Shown in pieces: positions 35,920 through 47,311 of a DNA stretch of 64,000 nucleotides. The stretch's first letter is position 1. Each line of letters starts with the position of its first letter. The notes under the pieces are model-generated. The model worked only from the letters and a program-made list of their open reading frames with translations, ran no database searches and had not been told where the DNA came from. The stretch is from positions 1,612,001-1,676,000 of the forward strand of contig JASSKH010000023.1 of assembly GCA_031763025.1 (NCBI GenBank), read 5' to 3'. The position numbers and the translations under genes were made by a program. This stretch comes from Macrocystis pyrifera (Eukaryota; Sar; Phaeophyceae; Laminariales; Laminariaceae).

Positions 35920-36281
35920 TCAACTTGGAGCCGAGGACGCGGGAATGCGTTCGAAATTCGCCGCGACGCGCGCAAGAAGCACGAGTCGCAGCAAGGTGAC
36001 TTGTGAGCAATACCGCGCGGCGCATACCGCATACCGCAATCCCACCGGTCCCACCTGAGCATCGTACGTTTCCACCACGATATCCCAATCGTTCGGATGT
36101 GTGCGCGGCTGCCACGTCCGCTCCGTCTGCAACAGATATCTGAAACGAATTCAGCATAAGCAAACACCCCGCGTATGTGCGCCGTCCAAGCAAGTGGCAT
36201 TGGGTCGGGGGTTTCAGCGTACGGGACATATAGTTTGTCATTCGGTAGGTCGTTTTCTTCTTGCAATCTCCAGTATACCAA
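35920..36281 (-). CDS. Candidate minus-strand gene, last exon(s), unidentified
   Basis: The frame from 36281 reads NDLPNDKLYVPYAETPDPMP and LAWTAHIRG up to a donor-like GTGTTT at 36167. A second frame from 36126 follows TTGCAG, reads TERTWQPRTHPNDWDIVVET, and ends at TGA (35920), with a minus-strand AATAAA just downstream. The two would join in phase 0, but the intron would be only 41 bp, which is very short for this genome. The composition looks coding and the splicing is doubtful. No domain is recognised. Confidence 0.28.
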
Positions 36282-37570
36282 ACAATGTTGTTTCTGCGCT
36301 GAGATCCCGATGTCTTGCGTCCTCTACGTTTCTGCGTTGAGGACCCCACTATTTTTATTTTCGTCACTTTTACTTTCCAGCTAAACTTGTTGGAGGTTTT
36401 ACCTTCAACGATCTTTTAGACAAGCCGTGGTCACAGGTGTCATCCCTTCTCCCCCTCGGTACGTGCCTTCGTCTTTATCGCGCATAGGGTTCAGTATTCC
36501 CACTATGCTTGTTCGTCGATTTTCATCCAATGGTGCCAACTCACGCTCTGCTAATCAACTTTTTGTATGCAAGGAAAAGTCCCTACGAGTATGTACTCGG
36601 TGACACTCGAACCCACGAAATTGAGGAAGAGTAGACTCGCGTACCACCTACCAAGCCACTCAGGACGCCGGTTGGCGGTGTATTAAATGCAGTCCAAATA
36701 CTGTTAGCTTCCCGGTGCACAAGTGGTGGCCCTTTGGCAACGAGAGGAGAAGGCGCCCCGTACAGTACATAATTGCAATACACAGCTTAACGCCAACCTG
36801 GCGTAACGCAAAAGCATCCGAGATGCCCAACATTTCACCCCTCGGCAATACTTGTAGACCATTCAGGTACATGCGTCAAAGCTCCTGCGCCTTGCCTTCC
36901 GTTGCACTCTTCTGCGGTTCCACGACCCGTGCGCCTCAACTTCTCGTCTCAACATCGCAAACGCGACACACACGAAAGCACCTATGACACATACACTCCC
37001 GCGCGAACAGTCCCCAGTCGAGGTTATGCAAGGCCGTCTGTTGAAATATTACACCGGCATATTATTATCTGCTAACAATACACGCCACCGTGCAGCTGCA
37101 CGTGACGGCGCAGCGGGTCCTAATCCATTCGGCAGCGCTCACCTTACAGGGGCGGGGAACGATGCACCTCCCCCCTTCGGGCGTCTGACCAACCTCACGG
37201 TCTCGTTAGGTACGCTGGGAAGCACGACGAGCGGGTAGAGGCCTAGTCCCGCGGGGACACACACATTGCGAAACGCTGTTCCCATGCACTTGCCTGCAAA
37301 ATAACGGCAACACCGGAGATACCGTCAAAAGGCGGGCAAAACAAATATCAGGGAGGGGGTGAAACGGCCTTTTGTCAGGTGTATAAAAGTTTGAGACACA
37401 AGGATGTTGGCTTGACTTTGACGACGAGTGGGGTCGGACGACATTTTTTTTAGTTGCCTAGGCTGTCAAGACACAGGTATTACACAAGAGTGACGGGATA
37501 ACTGTGATGACGATGTGGTTGAGACGAAATTGAAAAAAAAAAAAAACATCCTTACAGTAAAGAACTACCC
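36282..37570. other. No confident gene; two coding-like frames
   Basis: On the minus strand, 36872-36800 reads YLNGLQVLPRGEMLGISDAF up to a donor-like CAG/GTTGGC, possibly an exon of the 35.9-36.3 kb gene. On the plus strand, 36984-37238 (84 codons) contains RDGAAGPNPFGSAHLTGAG. Neither has a recognisable domain. Confidence 0.25.
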
Positions 37571-38878
37571 TCAACTGTACTGCTGACAGTCATTTGGCGT
37601 AAGTATAATTGCTGTGAGGGAATAACTATGCAACTGTTTCGCTCGGCCACGGAAGGTGCTACCGAGTGAGAGCATGGACGGGAGCACGGGTGCGATATTT
37701 TGTGAGGCGCCAAATCGAGGATCGAGAACGAATTGCAGTTCCTCTTCAAAACGTCGCCCGCGGAAACGGTAGCCAGCATAAACTGCAGCGACGCACCGGT
37801 AGTGCGGGATCGCGCTGAGGCTGACGGTGAATACGTCGTACTGCCAGGTAGCATCTGCAGATAGTCCAAACTATCTGCAAGATTATTTCTACGTTGCTAA
37901 TCATCGAACTATATGGCGGATACAACTACAGTGCGAAAAGTATACCGGATGCATTGTTGTGGGTAAGGATCTTCAAACTCCAAACACAAGTAACGTGCTT
38001 TCCGGCAAATGTACTCTGCGCCACCAAAGGTCTACTCGTACAAATCTGCACCTTGCATGAAGAAATAGAGGGAGTTGTTGGCGGTATTGAGCAGCACACC
38101 CACCACGTCCCCGGCCTTGAATTTGCACCCGTAGCCTCGCACGCGAGATCCGTGGCAGGCTCGCCCAAAGCAATCAAAAACCCAGCACTGTTTCACCAAT
38201 GTTTCGCGTACATGGAAGGGGCGCCGAAAGGTGGGGTGGGCGGGTAGGAGGCGCTTCGTGTAAGGGAGACTTCGCTCGCGTTCGGCCGATAACCGTCATC
38301 GAGTTGGGCCATGCTTGAACGGGTACGAGGGCAATATTTTATTGACCTGACCGGACGTGTTTCAACCTTAATCGCGTACTGGTTTCAACACCACTTACAG
38401 CCAATACATGAGAAAGACGAAACGGAAAAAATAATGCTAGCATGACGTCGAGCCCCCCGCAAACGGCACGTCGATTACATAATTTCTACTCGACACAAAC
38501 AACGCTTTTGTCACAGAAACGTCCCATTCGACAGAGGACAGTTGGCAAGCCTCCAAACTGCAGTAAAAACATGACAAATATCCACACCGTTAAAAACATC
38601 TTGAGTACTCTAGCAACTCGGTATTTCTGCCGTGGCAGGCCCTGCACTCATATTGGCGTAACTTGCGGTGACGAAAACGAGGCTGCTTTCTTTAAAAAAG
38701 CAAAGCAAAATACCAGCTCTGTACAACCAAAAACGACATCGACTGGAACTAAGCAAGCAACGCGCCTCGTCCTTGCTGTGTCCTCCTCTGTAGATGCTGC
38801 GACGGGTCGCCACTCCGATCTCCAGACTTACACCCGTGAAGGTCTCTATCTTCACTTCCCAGTAGCACGTCATAGTAT
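37571..38878 (-). CDS. SPRY-domain protein, C-terminal exons
   Basis: Exon A begins at 38878 after CTCTCAG and reads MTCYWEVKIETFTGVSLEIG VATRRS, the usual start of a SPRY domain; its 3' end is not resolved. Exon B (38052-38187) contains HGSRVRGYGCKFKAGDVVGV and LLNTANNSLYFFMQ, the middle of a SPRY fold (compare the GDVIGCCVNLINNTCFY type in RanBPM proteins). The intron 37855-38051 is 197 bp with CAAG/GTGCAG and ATCTGCAG borders. Exon C (37571-37854) continues in phase (WQYDVFTVSLSAIPHYRC, RRFEEELQFVLDPRFGAS) and ends in TGA. SPRY domains bind protein partners, often in ubiquitin-ligase adaptors; which partner applies here cannot be told. Upstream exons are missing. Confidence 0.6.
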
Positions 38879-40095
38879 CTGAGAGGTTCAAGACCGAACG
38901 GTTGAACTAGTTAAGCCTTGTACCTATACCTCGGTAAAATTCCAAGCACGGTGTTTTCCAAAAAGTGGGTGCTGCAAGAAACGGGTTAAAGCGAATGTAC
39001 CCTGCGGTGTCCTACAGCTACGGGTTCACGCCGAGGCGTTCCATGAGTTTGAGCTGAGGCGATGGTACTACCAGGAGGGCAACGCAGCAGATCACTCCTG
39101 GACCGGACGACAGATCAGCAACAACAGCAGTTATTCGAACCTGGCATTCGTAGCAGATGCGGAACTATCTCACCTTCCGTGTCTGGCAGATCTCGTGTGC
39201 TACAGTGTAAAATCGAAAGATATTAATAAGTAGTTCGTTAGCCGAAGATGAAGGCAACACAACATTTGTGACGTTACTGCAGTACTGCCATTTCTCCCCA
39301 ACAAGTTCAGGCTTGCTATCGGACAAAGCACAAAGCGGCGCAGCGCAGGAAATTGCTGCTGCACTACAGAACTGTACTAGCGTACTGGGCAATACTGCGC
39401 TACATACTGTACTACGTGCTGTGCCGGTGTCTTACCAACTCGTTCCCTAGCCATGATGGTGCCCATGCCTGGTCGAGGGGTTTTCTTCAACACTCCTGTT
39501 TCAATATCCACTTCGACGGCATTGTCCATGTTTCCGTGCCTGCCATCAACAGTAAGCCTTCGCGAAACAACAAGGAACACAACGATTCACACGTTAATAC
39601 TACATGGTCTAAATCACCTTCACGTAGCACCATACCTGGTATTACGTACGGCACCGCTGTATGTTTATCACACTGTGCCTTCCTCTTCAGAGGTACTCGA
39701 TGTTTTTTTTTCCGTCGCATACCAAAGGGCTGTCGACGAAACTGCGGAATTCAGTTTTTAAGCGCGAATGACCAACTGAAAAACGCTCCCCTATTGAATG
39801 CAGCATCACAATATCCTGACGGCTAAACACGTCATCACGCTTTCAGAGAACGCACCCTAATGGAAACGCCTGTTGTCCCGTTGCAAACCCTTTCTCTGCC
39901 AGGTGGAGTGCGCGGCATGTGATTCCGAGGGTGACGACGTCTTTTTGCCCCAGTAGGCACACCACCGAACTATCAAATCGCGCCAGTGAAGAGTAAGAGT
40001 AAGTGAGATCAAACGAGGGACGGCAGACGAACAACAAAGGAGGCGAGGGAATGGCGTTTTAGCGGGTTCGAATACGACCGATATATCAACACGAG
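38879..40095. other. No confident gene; open frames on both strands
   Basis: On the minus strand a frame at 39165-39392 (SDSKPELVGEKWQYCSNVTN) ends at a consensus donor (AAG/GTGAGA) and could be an upstream exon of the SPRY gene. On the plus strand a frame without ATG from about 39015 (LRVHAEAFHEFELRRWYYQE) is also coding-like. They overlap and cannot both be real. Confidence 0.27.
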
Positions 40096-40710
40096 TCACG
40101 GCCGGATGAACTGCAGGATGTATCGTGAATCCCGCTCCTGAATCTCTTGAGTCGTGAACACGCGGCGCCAGAAATATGACACCCCATGGCACGGCTTGCC
40201 TACGGCCACACGCCTGCACTTTTCCATATCGATCCTGCGCGACGCGCCCTCGGCACGAGGCCAGAAATTCGACACCACGGATAGGACGGCTTTGCTGGTA
40301 CTTAAATGGGGGTCCTTGCGGTGATACTGGCATGCAGATGGTAACCGCTCAGCATGTATCATGGTGCCGTTGGTGCCGTGGTGCATGTAGACGATACAAG
40401 CGTCCCCGCATTTACTACTATACTGGAGTATAAGGCTATAGGAAGGCCTCCGGACACGTGCAGGCCTTCGCCCACAACTGAACCCGCGCCATTGTCCAAG
40501 TGCAGCTCTGCAGCTTTGAAGTACTGCGGCGTGGAGGGGGTTCAGGGGCAATGATATGCCCATCGCTCCACTGCATGCCGCTGTACAGTCACCGCCGTAC
40601 AGCCGTATTAGAGCAGTCTCCCGCATCCCCGCCTCCCCGTATCCGCCCTTAAACACGCACGTGGAAGCTACCGGCGCATCAGCCTTACCGCAGCACGAGT
40701 ACTGTAACAC
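40096..40710 (-). CDS. Unidentified open frame, about 204 codons
   Basis: An ordinary open frame, unusually long for non-transposon sequence here. It contains KCGDACIVYMHHGTNGTMIH and SKAVLSVVSNFWPRAEGASR. No known domain, signal peptide or membrane segment is recognised. The first start codon may not be ATG. It could be one large exon of a host gene or a chance frame. Confidence 0.33.
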   Translation of the reverse strand: MLQYSCCGKADAPVASTCVFKGGYGEAGMRETALIRLYGGDCTAACSGAMGISLPLNPLHAAVLQSCRAALGQWRGFSCGRRPARVRRPSYSLILQYSSKCGDACIVYMHHGTNGTMIHAERLPSACQYHRKDPHLSTSKAVLSVVSNFWPRAEGASRRIDMEKCRRVAVGKPCHGVSYFWRRVFTTQEIQERDSRYILQFIRP

Positions 40711-41573
40711 TAGCAGTCGCCGAAAGCTCGACCTAGCAGCTGTTGGGGTAGTGTTGCCAGCCGTGTTCTTCTTCGCAAGCCTGACGCGACAGCTGGCTGC
40801 GCAAAGTACACACGTAGTCCATCAACAGAGAAAAAAAAAACAGCCTCGATATGTTGCCCGTTGACCGCGGTTCCACTCGCGTGGCGCCCTGACGCCCCGA
40901 CTCGTCTGCAGTGATGCAGTGATCGTCTTATTCGGCGTTTCAATATTCCGATGCCTCCATCATGAAACGCCTCGTTGAACATGAGACACGTCGCCGCGGC
41001 CGCTGAGACACCTCGCCGCGGGTGCCGAGGCGGCGCCCGGGCTTCAACCTAATTGATCCAACTCAAATATTGACATCAATACATGTATAGGTATAAAATT
41101 GGTTTTTTTTTGCGCGTTGGTATTTTGATATCTTCCGGCCGAGGGTAGTTTTCGTGCTCTCGGCCACGGGGCATGCAGGAGGCCCGCGTGTACACACGGT
41201 TCAAGTTTGGACTCCGGCCGATGCCCATGGCGCCTACCCTGGGTGTTCAAAGCCACGAATACTAGAAAATAACTACTGGATCAGTTTCCGCAGAGCCAGA
41301 GCCTGCAAGGACAGCGCAAACCCCTCGATATGATGTTTTGAGTTTTTGCTCAGCTGATGTACTACACTGTCCTTCCAGCTCTCAAGCTTTGTACACTGCG
41401 ACAGCCGCGGTACAACAGCAGTCCCACATCAAGCTCTTCCCTTTGGGACGGCGACGGGCCGTGCTTCCGCGTGTGTACGTGTGTATGCCATACTTCCTGT
41501 CTTGCTAAAAACTCGAAACGCAACCATACCGGTAGTCTCAAAGAGCGGAGTATATGCGGCAACAGGACGGAAC
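40711..41573. other. No recognised feature
   Basis: No domain, repeat boundary or supported splice sites. Confidence 0.45.
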
Positions 41574-42300
41574 TAAGGGTCGTTTCTAACGAACCAAAAA
41601 AAAAAAACACGATTGGTGACTTTTTGGCATGACAAACGATCACGATCCGTGATATTTCAGTGCTAACGAGAAAAGCCGAAAAACGTCACGTTTCCTGGTA
41701 GTTTTAAATTGTAAAAAATCCGATACTTAAAGTCTAACGATTTTTGCGAATGGGGCACGGCCAGGCCGGTTCGGGCCGACCGTGCCTGGCCCGGCCCGTG
41801 ATATATTCAAATCACGTGCCGAAGCCTGGCCCAGCCTACGAGATTCCAATCTCACCGATCGTCGGCCAAGCCCGGTCCGCGAGATTCCATCTCGCAGGCC
41901 ATCTGCCCGGCCTGGCCTGTGACATTCTCAGATAACTTTCGCTTTAAATTTGTCTTCGAGCTCTTGCTCTTCCTCCTCGTTAATCGAGGCCACAACGTGC
42001 TCGTTAGCCCGCACCCAGCGGTGTCTTTGAGTACCCGCCCCTTGTCCACAAGCGGGCCACAAAGCAGAGTCTGTCATGCCCCTATACCGGCCTTCGGATA
42101 ACGTTGGCGTGTGAGTTGCGTAGTGCCTTGATCAGGCATATTTCGAGACACGACAAATGTCACGACTCGTGGTTTAGCTTTTCTTTAGGGGAAAGCTACA
42201 AAAATTGGCGTCATGACCCGCGATTTTTTTTGTCTTGAATCGATTCAAGACAAAAATCTCACGAATTGTGATTTTTATTATTCGTTAGGAAAGCCCCTAA
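41574..42300. mobile_element. PIF/Harbinger-like MITE, copy 2
   Basis: The element (41577-42297, 721 bp) is flanked by TAA on both sides. The ends are inverted (GGGTCGTTTCTAACGAACC on the left; GGGGCTTTCCTAACGAA from the right), with the same palindromes inside. Its core matches copy 1 (29711-30468) in the opposite orientation, for example around the CCAGCGGTGTCTTTG segment. Duplications TTA and TAA are both TWA, as expected for Harbinger. Confidence 0.78.
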
Positions 42301-43159
42301 ACCGCCTCGGGATTACGAAGCAATGCGCAGCCACGGGAATACCTTCTCCGACAGAGGTACAACAGCAGTACAACAGCAGCAGTAGTCCAATAGCAGCAAT
42401 ACAACAGCACCCACGCGACACGCTCTGGTTTTCGTAACAGCCATGGTGACTTCGTGTTTGAGTGTGTAGTGTTCACCACCAGATAATATATAAAGTCGTG
42501 ACTACAGCAGCAGTACATTTTCACATCATCGAACCTATCTCGTCGTAAACATACTACCTGGTAGAGTATAAGGGGGGCTTCGACGCGACGGGCTGGCGCC
42601 CGTCTGCGACTCCGCCCATGCCTGTAATGGCTGAGGGTGTACCGGCACGCAACTCGAGGCAGTTAGTGCGACAGTACTGCCAAGGGGTCCATTGAAAAAA
42701 AAATGGGTCAAGGAAAAAGTAAACGCTGCAAACACAAGAGAAACAAGCATTGTCATCCGCCATCCGGCACAACAACGCATTGCTTGTTCATACAGCAGCA
42801 AGCAGCACTACCAGTACACGTACGAGACGTTCGGCGTCCGTACCGTATACTTCATACCACTTCTTACCAGGTATACAGATGGATGCAAAACATTTACTTG
42901 AGCAGCAGTCGATCGAGTTAATCGACAGTACGAAGCGCCGGCGATTACGTTGGTGCAGCAAGCTCAGCAGCAGCAAGCAGCAACAGCAAAGCATACAGGT
43001 ACATATCACATAAACACAACGCTGGCACGAGACCTCTGCCGAGACGCCAAATAACTGTCAATCACGAGACGGTACTCGTACAGCTTTCGACGCAGGTGGA
43101 TCCGTCTTTCAGCTTCAAGATACCGAGTCACATCACCGAGAGGGGTTGACTTGCATAAT
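42301..43159. other. No confident gene; CAG-rich stretches
   Basis: CAG/CAA-rich runs lie near 42359-42410 and 42958-42990. A plus frame from 42881 (MDAKHLLEQQSIELIDSTKR) ends at CAG/GTACAT and might be an exon, without further support. Confidence 0.25.
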
Positions 43160-44230
43160 AACCATGCTCACGGGGGTCAGCAGTAAAAACATATCGCGGC
43201 AGCAGCAGAACAGCACAGCAGTAGCACATATTAGCAGCAGCACCAGAGCAGCGGCAGAACAGCGGTAGCATTAACAGTAGCACATCATGCACGCCCGAGA
43301 ATGCCCATGGCACGACAATCAGGGCAGGGGAGCCCGGTGGCGCACGAGGAGGAAGCACATAATAATATATCTCAGGTCGACATACTCCGTGAGGGGGACT
43401 GCTCAGCAGCAGTAGCAGCAACAGCAGAACAGCACACCAACTGCACGTAGCAGCAGCAGAGCAGCAGCAGCAACAGCAGCAGCAAAGTAGCAGTAGCAGC
43501 AGCAGCAGTAGCACATCACGCACGCGCGAGGCCGCCCTTGGCACAGCAGTCGAGGCAGGGGAGCACGGTGGGGCACGACGAGGAAAGGTATATTGGCGTC
43601 TCTGATGGAGTTACTTTGTAATAGGTGAATATGGTCCCTACAAAAATCAAGTTGTGGGTTCGAGTTCCATCGAGTGCGTGCTCGTGCTCGTAAGGACTTT
43701 TTCGTGCGTAAAAACTTGGCGAGCGGAAAGTGCAAGAGCGCGAGTGAGTTAAATTCGATGAATAATCGACGAGCGTTGGGAATGCTGAAAACTCTGTGCG
43801 ATGAAAATAAAGGTGCGTACCGGGGGGAAGGGGCGACACTTGTGACCACGGCTTGTCCAGAAGCTGGAAAGTAAAAGCGAGATTAAAACATATTAAATAA
43901 ATAAAATAACCATGTCCTCGAGGTTCAGCAACGGATCATATGACAGGCTGACCTACTCCAAAAGGGGAGCTGCGTGAGCAGCAGCAGCAGAACAGCACAG
44001 CAGCGGTGGTACATAGCAGCAGCAACAGTAGAGTAGCGGCGGCGGCGGCGGCGGCAGCAGCAGCAGCTAGCAGTACATCACGCACGTCCGAGGCCGCCCC
44101 GGCACAGCAGTCGGGGAAGGGGAGCACGGTGGGGTACGACAGGGAAAGGCATAACCATACCCTCGAGGGTTAGCAACGAAATACATTGCAGCCTGACCTA
44201 CTCCCTGAGGGGAGCTGCGTGAGGGTGTGA
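43160..44230. repeat. Head-to-tail array of repeat units carrying CAG tracts
   Basis: About three full units and part of a fourth, all in the same direction. Each full unit has an entry segment (ATAACCAT...CTCGAGG...CTGACCTACTCC...GGGGAGCTGC), a CAG/GCA tract of variable length (about 43199-43280, 43409-43515, 43979-44070), and a tail (GCACATCACGCACG...CGAGGCCGCCC...GGGGAGCACGGTGGGG). The last unit, near 44153-44230, lacks the CAG tract. A SINE-like element sits between units two and three. Leu- and Cys-rich frames here are only translations of the triplets. Confidence 0.68.
43597..43775 (+). mobile_element. SINE-like element, tRNA-derived head, copy 1
   Basis: A B-box-like GTGGGTTCGAGTTCCATCG near 43654 is followed by a body (GGACTTTTTCGTGCG, GCGAGCGGAAAGTGCAAGAG) that recurs at 55625-55790. 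The A-box part is decayed. The match between copies covers head and body, so this is a shared repeat and not a tRNA gene. Confidence 0.5.
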
Positions 44231-44649
44231 AAGAAACACGACGACGTCGTCGTATTTCATTGTAATCCGCACACGTACTCGTTCATAATGAGGCGCGCGA
44301 GCCTTTTTGTCTTGGTTTTCCAAGGAAAAAAAAGCTTCTTCATAAAGGCTCGCATACGAGGGTAGGGTGCCTCTTTTTTAGTTTCTCTGTTTGTGTGTGT
44401 AATATTCGACATTTTTGTAGGCCACGTTTGACCACCGCGCTCAAAGCACACGGCACCAATTCCAGTCCTGGCGGGCTCCGTGCACGCACACACACAAACG
44501 AAACCTTCTCACGCTGGTGCGGAGGTAAGTCGTTCACAGTTGGTCGAGCTAGGTGCGGCAACGTGTGTAGCGAGATGGCTGGGCAATGATTTAATAAAAA
44601 CAGAACCGTAAAATATCAAACGGTTTTTTTTGTTTTTCGGAGATCTACC
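44231..44649. other. No recognised feature
   Basis: Short frames only. A minus-strand frame near 44561-44490 is open up to a donor-like AAG/GTTTCG, without further support. Confidence 0.4.
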
Positions 44650-44965
44650 TAACGAAACCCAACTCTACGAGTACTCGTAGGCAGACTGTGCCTGTCCACA
44701 GCAACGTTCGGGCCGTGTCCTAAGGCATGCTGCAGGTGATGTTGTCAGGCCCATCGTCCTACGACTACTGATGAAGGGACGGAGAAGCAGCAGAAGCTCC
44801 GCTGTAGATGTGGTACAGCAGTAGTAGTGTGGTGGCACTTGTTATAACGGTTTTTGTTGTCTGAGTTATATTAATACCTAAAACTAACGAAACGCACGAC
44901 TTTACGTGTACTCGTAGGTAGAATGTGCCTGTCCACAGCAACCTTCGGGCCAGTGGTGGTACCTG
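44650..44965. repeat. Direct repeat pair of about 70 bp
   Basis: CTAACGAAAC..., a TACTCGTAGG core and GTGCCTGTCCACAGCAAC(G/C)TTCGGGCC occur at about 44650-44714 and again at about 44884-44954, in the same orientation. Confidence 0.65.
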
Positions 44966-47004
44966 CTATTAATACGAGAAGCTCTGTGAACATGTCAGGT
45001 TGTAGATTTTTCGTCTCCAAATTATTTTGCCGAATTTTGAGGTGGGAAGCAGGAAACATGCAACAAAATTCGAGTACGTGTACGAGTACAAAGGGTGCAA
45101 GGGTTAGACCGACAAGCCGAGCGTATAGCGACGCTGACCCTGGCCTCGTGTGCCCTACTGTTGCTGCTATTGTTGCTGCTGTTTGTTGCCGCCGCCACAT
45201 CTACTGCTGCTGCTGACGGCTTTTGGTTTCTTAAAATAATGAACCCAAACGTGACGGATACATATGACTGCGTACGTACGTAGATTTTCGTTCTTGTTGG
45301 TTCAGGATACTGTCATCCCTATTCACCCAGCATGATGCATCGCAGACATGACTACTGCAGGCACTGAGGTCGCACCTCATTACCAACCAATTACTAGTAT
45401 CTGTATTTTTCTTGGCGGTTACATGAGAAAAAAAATAAAAACGCCTTCATAACACCACCGAAACTCCACGCTTCATGCGATACTGCCTGCTACGTGTATA
45501 AAAAACAAAATCGTAAACACCGCTTGTACCTACACCACCGTACCGCTCCTCCCGCGGCGTAGGCTCAGCCGATTCGGTCGAAACTAAGACCGCGTCTTCT
45601 CTGCCTCACGGACTCTGGTCGTCCGGCGTGCACAGCAGGCGAAGAGGCTCGCGACGCTCGTTTCGCGACCATATGCTAGCCTACGAACCTCAATATTTTT
45701 GCGGAATACTCGTTCGTTCACTCGTAAAATATAGCCGGAATCGTTAATTCGACACCCGTTTTTGCAACGCCCAACCCTCAATGCACACGCAACGGCGGGG
45801 CATGAGACCGGCCACCCCAGTCCATACTTCCCACACTTTTGCCGCCATGAGCTGTCAAAAGCCGCGGAGGCTGTGGCCTCTCCCGTTTTGGCCAAAGGAC
45901 AAGAGGTCCAATCTGGGTTCTGGAATCGAAAACAGAACATTTTTACCGTCGCGAGCGAGCATAGATGTCGGTTGACGGCACATTTGCCCCTTGACGGACA
46001 GCTGTCTAGGACATCTCAATGCTATAAAGTATTACCTGGTACATTTAGAAGAGGGTTTGAATGGCCAAAGGTAGGGCGCAAAGGTACGTCAACCAAAATC
46101 TTTGGCCACGAGACTGCGATAAATCACGTAGCGTTAGCTTGCAAAATTTTGAGGATCAATCACTCCACTCGAACTCAGCATCGACCACTCAACTGGTCCA
46201 ACTCACAGCTGACGTATTTGAAATGTTTCTCGCGCCCCGTCTGGGCACTGCGCGAGCGTGGTGGAGGCCGCCCCCGACACAGTCGGGATCGGGGATCACG
46301 GTGAGGCAGTCTCGCCCCGTAAGGTGAACCTCATATCGCACGAGCTCGAACAACGTCAAAAAAAATACGCTGAAGAGAGTTCAGGGCAACAAGGCCAACA
46401 ATATCGTACTTAGATTTACATAGGAACGCCGGATGATGTTCCACACTTTTGAACTTGCGACACCCTTGGGACTTCAAGGTGACCACATCTCAAAGGGGGA
46501 CTTTGTATATATATATACTGGTACATAAAATCAAGAATATATTCCCATCAACAGCGGGCTTCTCTTGCTTCCCCATGAGGTTCTAATGACCCTCTCGCCG
46601 ATGGTCCCAGACCGACGAGCTCCGCGTCGAAGGAGGGCACAGAAATCCTTCACTGTCTTACTGCTTCATCATTAAATGCGGACAAGGGACCAATTGCTAT
46701 TCCAATGCAGACTTGTTCTTCGTATCATCAGCAGCACATTTACGCCTGTTCTCTACTTGCACGGGTATAGCTGGTACACAAGCACCCGATACCCGAGTAG
46801 GTACCTCAAAGGCTTGCGTACCAGGTAGGTATACCTATACCTGGTACGTGCATGTACAGCAGTACCTGGTAGGTCGATACTGCAACATGTGTATCATTCT
46901 GCACAGACAAGAAATAGCTTCAACGAGTCGCAGCCATGTTCTACGGTCCAGCTTGAACAGCAACACGCACATCAGTGGTGGTAAACGTGCCCTGCACTCT
47001 TTAC
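44966..47004. other. No confident gene
   Basis: The longest open frame (45762-46304, plus, about 180 codons) contains WPKVGRKGTSTKIFGHETAI, but no domain or splice support. Overlapping minus-strand frames are equally plausible. CTG-rich sequence lies near 45160-45215. Several TACCTGGTA motifs occur near 46.0 and 46.8 kb. Confidence 0.28.
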
Positions 47005-47311
47005 CTGAGCACCTCGCCCGCCATGTCGACCAATCCCACCGCAGAAAGTTCGCTCTCTCGCTCATGGACAGGGGTACTTGCAGTACGAGCGCAGTCACCG
47101 TCAACCCTCTCGAACACGTCATTTCGCCGCATTTCCAAGGCACCAATCTCCTCATCTTGGAGCGACAGGCCCACCAGCCCTCCGGCGATATTCTCGGCGG
47201 AAGTGATTTCCTCCATACCACCGCCAGCTATGGCTGTACCAAGGGCACGGTGGCTGATCCCCAAGTGTTCTCTCGATGGAGTCAATGCTGCTTGGTTGCC
47301 CTCTGTTCTGG
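47005..47311 (-). CDS. Unidentified exon with consensus splice sites
   Basis: A 307-nt exon follows a strong acceptor (GAATTTTTCGCAG) and ends at a donor (CTCAG before GTAAAG). It stays open throughout with coding-like composition: GISHRALGTAIAGGGMEEIT, AENIAGGLVGLSLQDEEIGA, ALEMRRNDVFERVDGD. It starts two bases before a codon and ends two bases into one, so it is an internal exon. I do not recognise the protein. Neighbouring exons are probably on the minus strand within 46.8-48.7 kb, but I could not join them. Confidence 0.48.

Noticed and set aside
39015-39232. Plus-strand exon LRVHAEAFHEFELRRWYYQE
   Set aside because: It is open and plausible, but overlaps an equally plausible minus-strand exon with a better donor; left unassigned.
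43128-43544. Leu/Cys-rich secreted or membrane proteins
   Set aside because: These frames are translations of CAG/CTG arrays.
45762-46304. A 180-codon single-exon gene
   Set aside because: No domain, no supported start or splice sites, and competing open frames on the other strand.
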